Source of the DNA: Nitrospirota bacterium
GTDB taxonomy: Bacteria; Nitrospinota_A; UBA7883
NCBI GenBank assembly: GCA_024275315.1
Contig: JAJRZK010000020.1
Span: 1-64,000 of the forward strand
DNA length: 64,000 bases
Direction: 5' to 3'
Shown here: one piece after another, positions 19,301 to 26,126 of the stretch
How the letters are laid out: every line of letters begins with the position of its first letter
Numbering within the stretch: the first letter of the stretch is position 1
Notes under the pieces: generated by a model
What the model saw: the letters and a program-made list of their open reading frames with translations, nothing else
Told to the model about the DNA's origin: nothing
Database searches by the model: none
Made by a program: the position numbers and the translations under genes

Positions 19301-19859
19301 ATTGCCTTGACGCCCCGCCGACAGCGGCCACCTCGGCCACACCGGGGACGCTCATGAGCTGATAGCGAATATACCAGTCCTGCAGGGCGCGCAATTCTCC
19401 CAGGTCGTACCGGTTTTCTGTGTCTTCAACAGTATAAACAAATATCCAGCCAAGACCCGTGGCGTCCGGGCCAAGGGTCGGTGTGACATCTTTCGGAAGG
19501 TCGGTTTGCGCCTGGTTCAGATATTCCATAACACGGCTTCTCGCCCAATAGATGTCTGTTCCATCCTCGAATATTATGTAGACGAAGGACTGGCCAAAAA
19601 AAGAGTAACCGCGCACGTCCTTGACTTTCGGAACCGCGAGCATCGACGTGGCCAGAGGATATGTGACCTGGTCCTCAATGGTCTGCGAGTCCCGCCCCAT
19701 CCATTTTGTGGAGATTATTACCTGAACATCGGAAAGGTCGGGGATCGCGTCCAGCGTTATACGGGATAGGGACCATGTTCCCATCAGAGCTACGATAACG
19801 GAGACGACTACGACAAATAGCCGGTTACGGAAGCACCACTCAATAATAAAACGGATCAT
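16377..19859 (-). CDS. cusA: CusA/CzcA family heavy-metal RND efflux pump
   Basis: An inner-membrane proton-driven pump moving metal from periplasm or cytosol into the CusB-TolC channel. Visible features are the RND N-terminus MIRFIIEWCFRNRLFVVV, the ..LDAIPDLSDVQVIISTKW segment, the TM4 motif GAMVDASVVMVENTHKHLE, which matches the Cu/Ag (HME-4) subclass, and a second half ending in GGIWLVHWLGYNLSVAV and GLAAETGVVMLF. At 1160 residues it is about 110 longer than E. coli CusA; most of the excess is a hydrophilic insert around residues 660-770 in the second periplasmic domain. It starts 4 nt after cusB. Copper/silver specificity is inferred from the motif and the cupredoxin and cytochrome neighbours. 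Confidence 0.92.
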   Translation of the reverse strand: MIRFIIEWCFRNRLFVVVVSVIVALMGTWSLSRITLDAIPDLSDVQVIISTKWMGRDSQTIEDQVTYPLATSMLAVPKVKDVRGYSFFGQSFVYIIFEDGTDIYWARSRVMEYLNQAQTDLPKDVTPTLGPDATGLGWIFVYTVEDTENRYDLGELRALQDWYIRYQLMSVPGVAEVAAVGGASRQYQVTVDPQKLLFYRLPLQKIIRAIRKSNNDVGGDVMELGGAEFMVRGRGYIKGIEDIENVVLQSTVDGTPTLLKDVATVQIGAVTRRGVAEKDGKGEVVAGIVVARYGANALDVINGVKEKIRKISPGFPKGILIKSAYDRSGLIYRAIATLKSKLIEEALIVALVTVLFLWHARSALVASITLPLGVLASFMIMKSMGLGANIMSLGGVAIAIGAMVDASVVMVENTHKHLERAEADGAKQDRSKAVLDASVEVGPALFFSLLIITVSFLPVFALQDQAGRLFKPLAFTKTFAMGASAIFAITLIPALIGLFVKGDIPPESKNPASRLLIAMYEPAIRLALRFRKTVIALAALVLLFTYIPYRQLGSEFMPPLKEGDILYMPTTVPGLPVAEATRILQVQDRLLKQFPEVNTVLGKIGRANTPTDPAPLSMVETHISLKPEEDWPERIIEDGYITNMALSMIRLLETGNVIKGIPAEEASAQVERKSRWSVNSWIREELLEGNSLLSTRRELADKLVETVSSNLISYLNASGYLAQHSNKKAGAILKNYHMETTPLRKVTFEELTKEEMNRVVNIPGMPNWWLMPIETRIGMLTTGMKGLLGLKIRGENLVELEKIAIDTERVLGSVPGALVVSAERVMGGRYLDINLDRTELARYGILMEDAQTVIEFAIGGRNITHIVEGRYRFPVNIRYPRELRDDPEKLKRVLLTASNGALIPMGAVSKINLQDGPPMIRSENGLLVANVPVDIEAGLDVGTYVNRAQAVIDKAIETGEITLPPGYYMEWSGQFELMEDVNRKLKVIVPITLVIIFLLLYLNFRNLTDTLIIMLSLPFSVTGGIWLVHWLGYNLSVAVSVGFIALAGLAAETGVVMLFYLNLAYEKRRSGGRMKSRKDLVEAIIDGAVMRVRPKIMVVSCLILGLLPIMWTSDVGSRPMQRMVAPMIGGLVSATILTLIVIPVIYSFVKKTGERMSSCV

Positions 19860-19863
19860 GATT

Positions 19864-21675
19864 TTATTTTTTATCCGCTTTACCCGTTAGAGAAAGAGGA
19901 AGTCCGCAGGTCGACATTTTTTGTCCCATATAGGGGTTCTCAACTGTTTCGCCGGGTTGCAGCCAGGAGTCCCCATTTTTTGTCATGGGACATGTAAAAG
20001 CGCTCAGTCTAACGCCTGAAGGTAAACCATACCTGGTGACAAGTGAGATGATCGGCTTGCTTATAGAAGCGAAATGTTTACGGGTTTGCGCAATATCCTC
20101 CGCTCCCTCCGCCATTCCCACGGCTCCTGTCCTGATCTTTGCCAACGCTTTTCTCACATCGCCATACGCTTTGTCCATGGCGGCGTCGACATCCTCGATC
20201 AAATGAACGGCCCCCCTTCTGGCCGGAGCAAAGTTGTCCAGGGCAAGCGATTTTCTGATGTTTTCATATGACTTGAGGATATGAGCGAGCGCCAACCCGA
20301 TGTCATCGGGGAGTTTTGTCATCTCTTTTCTTTTCGAAAGGGGAGCTATCTTTTTTAAAGCCCCCTGGAACTGCGCCTCTGCGGCGATCAGAAAATTCGC
20401 CGATGACACCACCCGCTGGCCCTCGTCAAGCCCGGCCAGAACTTCATGATATCTCTCCTCGCCATTTAAAAACGAAGTTTCCCTTTTCTCCCCTGTCCGG
20501 CCTGACAGATAAAGCCATTTTCTTCCAAGCTTTACTTCCACAGGGCGCATGGCTCCTTCCCCCTCCGACACCATGACGATCGCCCGCCGGCCGGTAAGGA
20601 TAACGGCGCTTTCCGGAACCGCAAGAACATCTTTCCCGGGGGCGCTGATCCGAACCCTTGCGAACATCCCGGGTTTCAGATACCCCTCCCTGTTTAGCGC
20701 TTCAAAACGAGCGCGAACTGTTCGAGAATCTGTCTGAACAACGGGGTCGATAAAGTCGACTTTCCCGGCGATGGCTTTTTCCTGGACGAATATCTCAACG
20801 GGTGTTCCGATCTTGATAAACGGTAATTCATTTTCGTAGATGTAACCGTATATCCATACTTTTGATAAATCGGCCAGTTTCAGAAGCGGTCGCCCCTCTT
20901 TGACATATTGCCCTTCGCTTACCATACGCTCGATCACCGTACCGGATACAGGAGAGTATATAGTCAGGCTTTCCAGCGCCTTTCCCTTTTTCCGTATTTT
21001 ATTTATCTCTTTATCGGTTATCCCCCAGCGGTTGAAGCGAGACTTCACTGTTTCAAGGAGAGACGCCAGCCTTCGCGCCCCGCCTCTTAGCAGCATCAGA
21101 TACTCTTCCTGGGTGGTCAAAAGCTCCGGATTATATATAGACAAAAGCGCCTGTCCCTTCTGAACGGTAGAGCCGGTGAAGTTCACGTAAAGAGCGTCGA
21201 TCCGGCTACGCCCGGGCGCCCATGAGGAAATGGTTTTCAATCTCCGTTCGTCCACTTCAACCCTGCCGGCTGTTTCTATCAGGCCTGTAAACGTCAGGCG
21301 TTTCGCTGTTGCAAAGCGAACACCCGCCTGCTGTATTTGTCGCGACGTGAAAAGAAGCGACCCTTCCTTTTTGATTTTTCCATTATTCTTTTTCATCTCC
21401 ACAAGCCGCATACTGCAGATCGGGCATGCGCCGGGTTTATCCCTCCTCACCTGCGGATGCATGGGGCACCAGTAAACCTTTTTATCAGCAAACGCCCTAT
21501 CTCCCGACAGCCCCATCCACCCCATAACTTTTGCGACGCCCGGATTATGCGTCCAGCGATACAAAATATCCTCCCGACACAGCCCTGGCCGCTGGCAGTA
21601 GATAAACGCTCCAAAACCTGAAACCAAAACGACAAGAGCCATTGCCACTAACAGTTTTACCTTCTTGCTTTTCAT
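19864..21675 (-). CDS. cusB: CusB-type periplasmic adaptor with metal-binding head and DUF3347 tail
   Basis: The membrane-fusion subunit joining CusA to the TolC channel. Residues 9-26 form one N-terminal anchor. A heavy-metal-binding domain follows, with YWCPMHP and ACPICSMRL (C70, H73, C84, C87). The central barrel-sandwich region includes GRVEVDERRLKTISSW and IYSPVSGTVIERMVSEGQYV. The last about 150 residues are a DUF3347-like helical domain ending in FTCPMTKNGDSWLQ and NPYMGQKMSTCG, also a predicted metal-binding element. So both ends of the adaptor can handle metal. The start overlaps the tolC-like stop by 4 nt (ATGA). Confidence 0.92.
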   Translation of the reverse strand: MKSKKVKLLVAMALVVLVSGFGAFIYCQRPGLCREDILYRWTHNPGVAKVMGWMGLSGDRAFADKKVYWCPMHPQVRRDKPGACPICSMRLVEMKKNNGKIKKEGSLLFTSRQIQQAGVRFATAKRLTFTGLIETAGRVEVDERRLKTISSWAPGRSRIDALYVNFTGSTVQKGQALLSIYNPELLTTQEEYLMLLRGGARRLASLLETVKSRFNRWGITDKEINKIRKKGKALESLTIYSPVSGTVIERMVSEGQYVKEGRPLLKLADLSKVWIYGYIYENELPFIKIGTPVEIFVQEKAIAGKVDFIDPVVQTDSRTVRARFEALNREGYLKPGMFARVRISAPGKDVLAVPESAVILTGRRAIVMVSEGEGAMRPVEVKLGRKWLYLSGRTGEKRETSFLNGEERYHEVLAGLDEGQRVVSSANFLIAAEAQFQGALKKIAPLSKRKEMTKLPDDIGLALAHILKSYENIRKSLALDNFAPARRGAVHLIEDVDAAMDKAYGDVRKALAKIRTGAVGMAEGAEDIAQTRKHFASISKPIISLVTRYGLPSGVRLSAFTCPMTKNGDSWLQPGETVENPYMGQKMSTCGLPLSLTGKADKK

Positions 21676-23024
21676 TGTCTCTTTCCGATAACTCTTGAAA
21701 GCGCCGCTTCTCCGGCTCTCAGATCAACGCGGATCCGCTCATATTGAAGCTTTGTATTCACCAGCGATCTTTCAGCTGTTATCAAGGTTAAAAAATCGTT
21801 TTTCCCGTCGCTGTACCCGGCTTTCGCGGCATCGAAATTTAATTTCGTTTCTGGGAGAAGAGCCTCATGGAAAAGTTTCTCCGCGTGGCGTGACTCATTT
21901 ATTTTTTGCCAGATTCGCTCCACCTGGAAACGGATACGGTCTTCCACCACTTTAAGCTCCCAATTCGCCCTGCCGAGTCTCGCGGACGCTATGTTCCTTT
22001 CTGCGCTCAGGCGGCCAAACCCGATAGGTATGTTTACCCCTATCCCGATAAACGGGCGAAGCTCATCTGTCATCCACGCCTTGTTATAAGAGCCTGTAAC
22101 AACAAAATCCGGATAGCTTTTGTACTCCGCCAGTTTGAGTGACGATCTTGCGGCTTCGATTCTCGAACGCGCCGCCCTGACAGAGGGGTTCTGCAAAAGC
22201 GCCTTTTCGAGCAATACATCCTTATCCGGAAAGGACGACACGGGGGGAAGCCCCGCCGGAATGGGCAGGGGTAGCCCCGCCGGGCGGCCCATAAGTGTGT
22301 TTAACCGGGCCGTGGCGACCCGAAGCTTTCTTTCAAGGGTGATGCCGCGATGCTCCACCTTTGCCAGATCAACATCGACCTGAACAACATCCTGCAGGTT
22401 TCCTTTGCCTGCCGAGTATCGTGATTCGGTTATGGTTTTGAAATTTTGCAAGAGGTTTGTGTTCTCTTCGTTTATTTCAATGGCGCGATGAGTGAAAAAA
22501 AGTTCCAGGTAAACGGTCTTGACCATCTGGACAAGTTCGAGCTTCGCGGAGCTGAAAGAGTTCAACGCCACCTCGGCCTCCGCTATGGCTTTGTAGCCTT
22601 TAAGGCCCAGCTTTCCCAGATATGGAATCGTTTGTCCAAGATCGATTTTGTATGCCAAGTCAGCCCTGTCGAAATTCGCGGTCAGGGGGAAAAATCCCAC
22701 GCCCAACATGGGATCGTCCAGTGTTGTGACCAGGGGATATTTTTCTACAGCTTCCCTTACCCTCTCTCTCATTGAAGCAAGACTTGGATTGTTATCGAGC
22801 GCTATCTGTGTGGCGGTTTCCATTTCAAGCGTTTTTTTTCCTTTTAAACTATCAGCGCTTTTATTTTCAAACCCGGCGTTGGAGTTCACAGCGGTTTTGA
22901 TTTTGACCTTATTCACAAGATGGTCAAAACGGCTGTTGGCCCTGGAAACAGCGCAACCGTGCGTGATTAAGGGGAAAAGAATCGACGCCAGGCAAAACCC
23001 GATTCCGGTCCTTGAAATTGTCAC
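21672..23024 (-). CDS. TolC-family outer-membrane efflux channel (CusC-like)
   Basis: The outer-membrane duct of the tripartite efflux pump. It has a 23-residue signal sequence followed by Cys (ITHGC), compatible with a lipidated CusC-like protein though the lipobox is not ideal. Two repeats of the outer-membrane efflux fold follow: first with QIALDNNPSLASMRERVREA near residue 75, second with LLQNPSVRAARSRIEAARSS near 280, and long coiled-coil helices between. The length of 450 residues is normal. It overlaps both neighbours by 4 nt, so expression is tightly coupled to the cupredoxin and the adaptor. Confidence 0.9.
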   Translation of the reverse strand: MTISRTGIGFCLASILFPLITHGCAVSRANSRFDHLVNKVKIKTAVNSNAGFENKSADSLKGKKTLEMETATQIALDNNPSLASMRERVREAVEKYPLVTTLDDPMLGVGFFPLTANFDRADLAYKIDLGQTIPYLGKLGLKGYKAIAEAEVALNSFSSAKLELVQMVKTVYLELFFTHRAIEINEENTNLLQNFKTITESRYSAGKGNLQDVVQVDVDLAKVEHRGITLERKLRVATARLNTLMGRPAGLPLPIPAGLPPVSSFPDKDVLLEKALLQNPSVRAARSRIEAARSSLKLAEYKSYPDFVVTGSYNKAWMTDELRPFIGIGVNIPIGFGRLSAERNIASARLGRANWELKVVEDRIRFQVERIWQKINESRHAEKLFHEALLPETKLNFDAAKAGYSDGKNDFLTLITAERSLVNTKLQYERIRVDLRAGEAALSRVIGKRQ

Positions 23025-23371
23025 TTTTTCTCCGTTACCCTCATCTCACCTTTCAGCATCTTCATGGGACAGGCAAACCCGATGACCCCGCTTTTCTCAG
23101 GCTGAATATTTATGACAACAGGTTTGTTCAGTGGCAATTCCCGGTTTATATTCAAATCAGGTATCAACACTTTTGTCGCGCAGGTTTTGTCAGTCTTTCT
23201 GATAAATACAAGCCTCGCCGCTTTTCCTTTCTCAACCGTAATCTTTGAGGGATTGAAACCATCCACATTTATCGTGATGGTTATATCTTTTGTTTTTGCA
23301 TACCCGGCGTGATGGTTAAACAACGCCGTAGACCACAACAGGCAAACGATCGATAGGATTACTCTTTTCAT
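23021..23371 (-). CDS. Cupredoxin-like periplasmic protein, first gene of the Cus operon
   Basis: A 116-residue secreted protein with a cupredoxin-like beta-sandwich (PF13473 type). After a signal peptide ending near HAGYA, the motif VDGFNPSKITVEKGKAARLVF opens the domain. Ligand candidates are the Cys in KTCATKVLIPDL, the Cys and Met in FACPMKMLKGEM, and no obvious His where blue copper proteins have one, so it may be a Cys/Met metal chaperone rather than a blue copper protein. The domain occurs alone or at the N-terminus of CopA-type ATPases. It heads the operon, 16 bp downstream of the palindromic operator at 23387. Confidence 0.82.
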   Translation of the reverse strand: MKRVILSIVCLLWSTALFNHHAGYAKTKDITITINVDGFNPSKITVEKGKAARLVFIRKTDKTCATKVLIPDLNINRELPLNKPVVINIQPEKSGVIGFACPMKMLKGEMRVTEKK

Positions 23372-23386
23372 AGAATCGCTCCTTTC

Positions 23387-23408
23387 GTATTCTACATATG
23401 TAGAATAC
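23387..23408. promoter_or_regulatory. 22-bp perfect palindrome, BlaI/CopY-type operator of the Cus operon
   Basis: Half-sites GTATTCTACAT and ATGTAGAATAC form an uninterrupted 22-bp palindrome centred between 23397 and 23398. Its core TACATATGTA fits the TACANNTGTA box bound by CopY/BlaI-family repressors. It lies 16 bp upstream of the cupredoxin start, where repression of the operon would be expected. The related site at 24868 precedes the repressor gene itself. Confidence 0.8.
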
Positions 23409-23422
23409 CATGTTAAAAAATT

Positions 23423-24436
23423 TTACCTTTTGCTTTTCGCCATGATCTCACACGCTTTCCTGCAGTTGTCTATATGGGCGGGGCAGGTTCTTTTCGGACC
23501 AATGCAAGAGGTCTGATTACATTTTTCCATTTGGCGTCCTGCGGCGTAAATAGGCGCGGTGAACACCGCCGCAAGCATGGATATGACAAACGCCGTACCA
23601 ATAATTATTCCTACGGGAGTCTTGTCACGTTTTCCCTGTCCCGGCTCCAAAAGTTCCTTGATCCTTTTTTCCACGAGCGTGGCTTTGCCCAGAGCTGAAA
23701 CTCCCACAGGAATTATTTCCCGATCCATACCTGTCATTTTAATAAGGGCCCGGGCCAGATCCACGGGTCGGCCCGATTCACTTGCGGCTCGCTCATCTGC
23801 GGCCAATTCTTTCCTTATGAAAAACAGATCCGCCAGATAACGCCCCAGTGGTATGACAAAAAACATATCCTTAATAAACGAAAGGATGAACAATTTTAAC
23901 GGATCTCTTTTCTCGGCATGGTGTAACTCATGAACGGCTACCGCCTCCAACTCTCCTTTTGAAAGTTTTTCGATCAGCCCGGTGGAAATATAGACTTTTG
24001 GTTTGACCAGGCCGAGCGTAAATGCGGAATTGAGCCTTTTATCCTCGAATGTGATTATTGGTATGCCATACAACCCGCTTAGCTTTTCCAATTCGTGGTA
24101 TCCTCCAGCGGGAGCGGCCCTGAGTGTATTCAAAAAACGCCCGGAGATGATCAGGTTTCTTGCCGCCGTGAAAACAGCCAGCGATAAGCCTGCGGTTATG
24201 ATCCCAAGACCTATCCACGGCATTATGGCCATGAACATTGTGGGGCTGACAAGGCACCACGAGAAAAGGGTTTTACAGCAGGCGAGAGCTGAGCCTGCCA
24301 ACGCTGTCAGCCCGAGCAGATTTGCAATACCGTAGTGCATGCTGGTGGCGATGAGAACAAACAGCAAGATAGCCATCAACGTCGCCCCGAGGAAACTGTG
24401 TAACGCTGATCGTCGCCAGAAGCCTTTTGTCGCCAT
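23423..24436 (-). CDS. M56 (BlaR1-like) membrane metalloprotease with Cys-rich C-terminal tail
   Basis: A 337-residue membrane protease of the BlaR1/MecR1 family, expected to inactivate its cognate BlaI repressor when a signal is sensed. The zinc motif HELHH is at 169-173 in AVAVHELHHAEKRDPLK and the third ligand lies in KELAADERA (about 210-216). Transmembrane segments lie near 13-33, 66-92, about 180-200 and 276-296. Instead of the penicillin-binding sensor of BlaR1 there is only a 40-residue outward tail with five cysteines (306, 311, 318, 325, 329), suggesting metal sensing. I chose ATG 24436 (AGG 4-6 nt upstream, 4 nt after the repressor stop) over an upstream start that would overlap the repressor by 53 nt. 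Confidence 0.82.
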   Translation of the reverse strand: MATKGFWRRSALHSFLGATLMAILLFVLIATSMHYGIANLLGLTALAGSALACCKTLFSWCLVSPTMFMAIMPWIGLGIITAGLSLAVFTAARNLIISGRFLNTLRAAPAGGYHELEKLSGLYGIPIITFEDKRLNSAFTLGLVKPKVYISTGLIEKLSKGELEAVAVHELHHAEKRDPLKLFILSFIKDMFFVIPLGRYLADLFFIRKELAADERAASESGRPVDLARALIKMTGMDREIIPVGVSALGKATLVEKRIKELLEPGQGKRDKTPVGIIIGTAFVISMLAAVFTAPIYAAGRQMEKCNQTSCIGPKRTCPAHIDNCRKACEIMAKSKR

Positions 24437-24440
24437 ACGC

Positions 24441-24857
24441 CTACCTAGGCCCTTCTTTCCTTTTCTTCTCAATGTATCTGGAAAGCTTGTCAATCTGATC
24501 AGGTTCCATTTCTTCGAGCGTGTCTACAAAAGAGGCTATGAGCGAAGCGCTGGAAAGATCCATGTAGTCCTTGAGCATTTTCCCTGCGACTTGCTTTGTG
24601 TAATCCTCTTTTGTAATAAACGGTCTGTAAACCAAAAAACCGTCTTCCTTTGATTTGCTGATAAGCCCTTTTCGCGAGAGCCTGTCTATAACGGTAAGTA
24701 CGGTTGTCAGTGCGACTTTTCTTGTCGTTTTGATTCCTCGCCAAACTTCTTTACCCGTGGCTTTTCCTATTTCCCAGAGGACTATCATTACCTCTTTTTC
24801 CAACTCCCCCAAAGGGCGGCTGACATTGATCGTTTTCGAACCGTGAATTGACTTCAT
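24441..24857 (-). CDS. BlaI/MecI/CopY-family transcriptional repressor
   Basis: A 138-residue winged-helix repressor. The N-terminal domain has LGELEKEVMIVLWEIGKATG and the recognition region TTRKVALTTVLTVIDRLSRKGLI, the family core that binds TACA/TGTA half-sites; the C-terminal helices (SLIASFVDTLEEMEPDQIDKL) mediate dimerisation. It lacks the CxCxxxxCxC metal motif of enterococcal CopY, so it cannot sense metal itself in that way and probably depends on the M56 protease encoded 4 nt downstream. A TACACATGTA box lies 11 bp upstream of its start (autoregulation) and a fuller palindrome precedes the Cus operon. Confidence 0.9.
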   Translation of the reverse strand: MKSIHGSKTINVSRPLGELEKEVMIVLWEIGKATGKEVWRGIKTTRKVALTTVLTVIDRLSRKGLISKSKEDGFLVYRPFITKEDYTKQVAGKMLKDYMDLSSASLIASFVDTLEEMEPDQIDKLSRYIEKKRKEGPR

Positions 24858-24867
24858 CCAGGTATTT

Positions 24868-24877
24868 TACACATGTA
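24868..24877. promoter_or_regulatory. CopY-type operator box upstream of the repressor gene
   Basis: TACACATGTA matches the TACANNTGTA consensus exactly. It shares the right arm TGTAGAAT with the palindrome at 23387 and sits 11 bp before the repressor ATG, consistent with autorepression. Confidence 0.72.
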
Positions 24878-24964
24878 GAATCATCTAGTCAAATTCAAAG
24901 TTATGGGCCAAGTGTTGGCCGCCGAGTACTCAAGCGGCCAGCCCTATCCCAGCCAAAAGCAGGA

Positions 24965-25234
24965 TCAGCCAAGTGGTTGGCCCACTCCGGCGGCGCGCAG
25001 TGTGCGCTCGTCAACACCACGCCCGGCGCAGCAGCCGGCGAGCTTGTTGTCAATGACCACGGCGGGTATCGAATGGATATTCATAGACCGGGCGTAGCTG
25101 GCCACCTCAAGGTTTTTCATATCCAGAACACTGACTTCACACGATGGACAGGCTATGCGGTTGACCAGCTCAACCGTCTCTTCGCACACCGGGCATCCAG
25201 CGCTGAAAACCTCAATTTTACGTTTGCTTGTCAT
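24965..25234 (-). CDS. Small thioredoxin-like protein, Cys-rich
   Basis: An 89-residue cytosolic thioredoxin/glutaredoxin-like protein. It begins with a beta strand and active-site motif FSAGCPVCEET (C14, C17), has a second pair ACPSC (C29, C32), the cis-Pro loop HSIPAVVID, and a third pair AGCCAGRG (C68, C69). Six cysteines in 89 residues suggest thiol transfer or mercury/arsenic binding. The start at ATG 25234 has a strong GGAGG site; the open frame extends 34 codons upstream into the previous gene but has no support. It is the last gene of the six-gene MerR operon, 23 nt after the MerC-like gene. Confidence 0.85.
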   Translation of the reverse strand: MTSKRKIEVFSAGCPVCEETVELVNRIACPSCEVSVLDMKNLEVASYARSMNIHSIPAVVIDNKLAGCCAGRGVDERTLRAAGVGQPLG

Positions 25235-25257
25235 AATTTGTACCTCCGTACGCCTGT

Positions 25258-25698
25258 TTAATTTGCTCCCCACTTTCCGAGGCGCATACGGAACAGGGGG
25301 CGTTTTTCGGATATTTTTTTCGGCCATGTATTCCATAAGGATGCGGCCACTACGAGCCCCAGTCCTCCGAACATAGCCGGGTCGGATTCAAGTATGAACT
25401 TGGAAAACATCACGGACACCGCAGCAGCAGCGCCCATGACCAAAGGACCGTAGCCATGCCTGCTTTGGGCCCTATACGCAAGGGGAAGCACGGCAAGGGT
25501 GAGAAAAAACAATGTTAGCGGGGCAAGATAAGGGGTATAGTTTATGAACCCTACACCAAAAGACCCCAACAACCCTGCGTAAGCGGGCCAGCATGCGGGA
25601 CATGTCAGTTTAGGCAATATGGCGACACCAATCGCCGGAGCCATCGACAGACCTCGCTTGAAAACACCTGTTATCTTGTAACCATCAATATTCATCAT
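25258..25698 (-). CDS. MerC-like mercury uptake membrane protein
   Basis: A 146-residue protein with four predicted membrane helices. The first helix carries the CxxC pair in LPKLTCPACWPAYAGLLGS (C33, C36), placed as in MerC/MerT proteins that pass Hg(II) from periplasm to cytosol. The C-terminus is basic. It differs clearly from the shorter MerC at 33392, so two separate mercury-type permeases are encoded. Its first ATG shares one base with the merR stop (TGATG), so the two are translationally coupled. Substrate assignment rests on the CxxC helix and the MerR/thioredoxin context. Confidence 0.8.
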   Translation of the reverse strand: MMNIDGYKITGVFKRGLSMAPAIGVAILPKLTCPACWPAYAGLLGSFGVGFINYTPYLAPLTLFFLTLAVLPLAYRAQSRHGYGPLVMGAAAAVSVMFSKFILESDPAMFGGLGLVVAASLWNTWPKKISEKRPLFRMRLGKWGAN

Positions 25699-26126
25699 CA
25701 GTCCCTCTGTTTTTCAAAAGCGTCCAGAATCGGGCATTCGCTTGTCGGGCCGCTTCCGACACATATGGACGCAAGCTCGGTCAGGGCTTTTTTTATATTT
25801 TCCAATTCACCGATCTTCGCCTCCACGTCATTTATCTTGTCCATGGCCTTTTTTCTTACGTCGGCGCATGTTGTCGCCGGATCTATACGCAGATTCAAAA
25901 GCTCCGATATTTCTTTCAGCGAAAAGCCCAGCTCCTTTGCGTTTTTTATAAACTTTATGCGCCCTATAACCTCCTGTGGATAATGACGGTATCCTGCCTC
26001 TTTTCCTTGCGGCTGGTCAATCAGCCTTTTGCGCTCGTAGAAACGGATCGTCTCCACCCCCACCCCGGCCTGTTTGGCCACCTGTCCGATAGTCAGCGGT
26101 TTTATACCCTTCATCGCTCCCCCCAT
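25698..26126 (-). CDS. merR: MerR-family Hg(II)-type activator
   Basis: A 142-residue regulator. The N-terminal helix-turn-helix reads LTIGQVAKQAGVGVETIRFYERKRLI; a dimerisation helix follows. The three mercury-sensing cysteines of classical MerR are all present: C87 in TTCADV, and C122 and C131 separated by exactly eight residues. It therefore should sense Hg(II) rather than Zn, Cu or redox. Unusually, it lies inside the operon it presumably controls, joined to the NHL gene by a TAATG overlap. A second in-frame ATG at 26114 follows a GGGGGGAG ribosome site and may be the real start. Its likely target promoter is at 28546-28577. Confidence 0.92.
   Translation of the reverse strand: MGGAMKGIKPLTIGQVAKQAGVGVETIRFYERKRLIDQPQGKEAGYRHYPQEVIGRIKFIKNAKELGFSLKEISELLNLRIDPATTCADVRKKAMDKINDVEAKIGELENIKKALTELASICVGSGPTSECPILDAFEKQRD

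Noticed and set aside
24880-24964. Membrane-helix-like frame (WLILLLAGIGLAA) after the thioredoxin-like gene
   Set aside because: Only 13 codons in the +1 frame of the preceding gene end; could be chance or an old frameshift, not enough to annotate.
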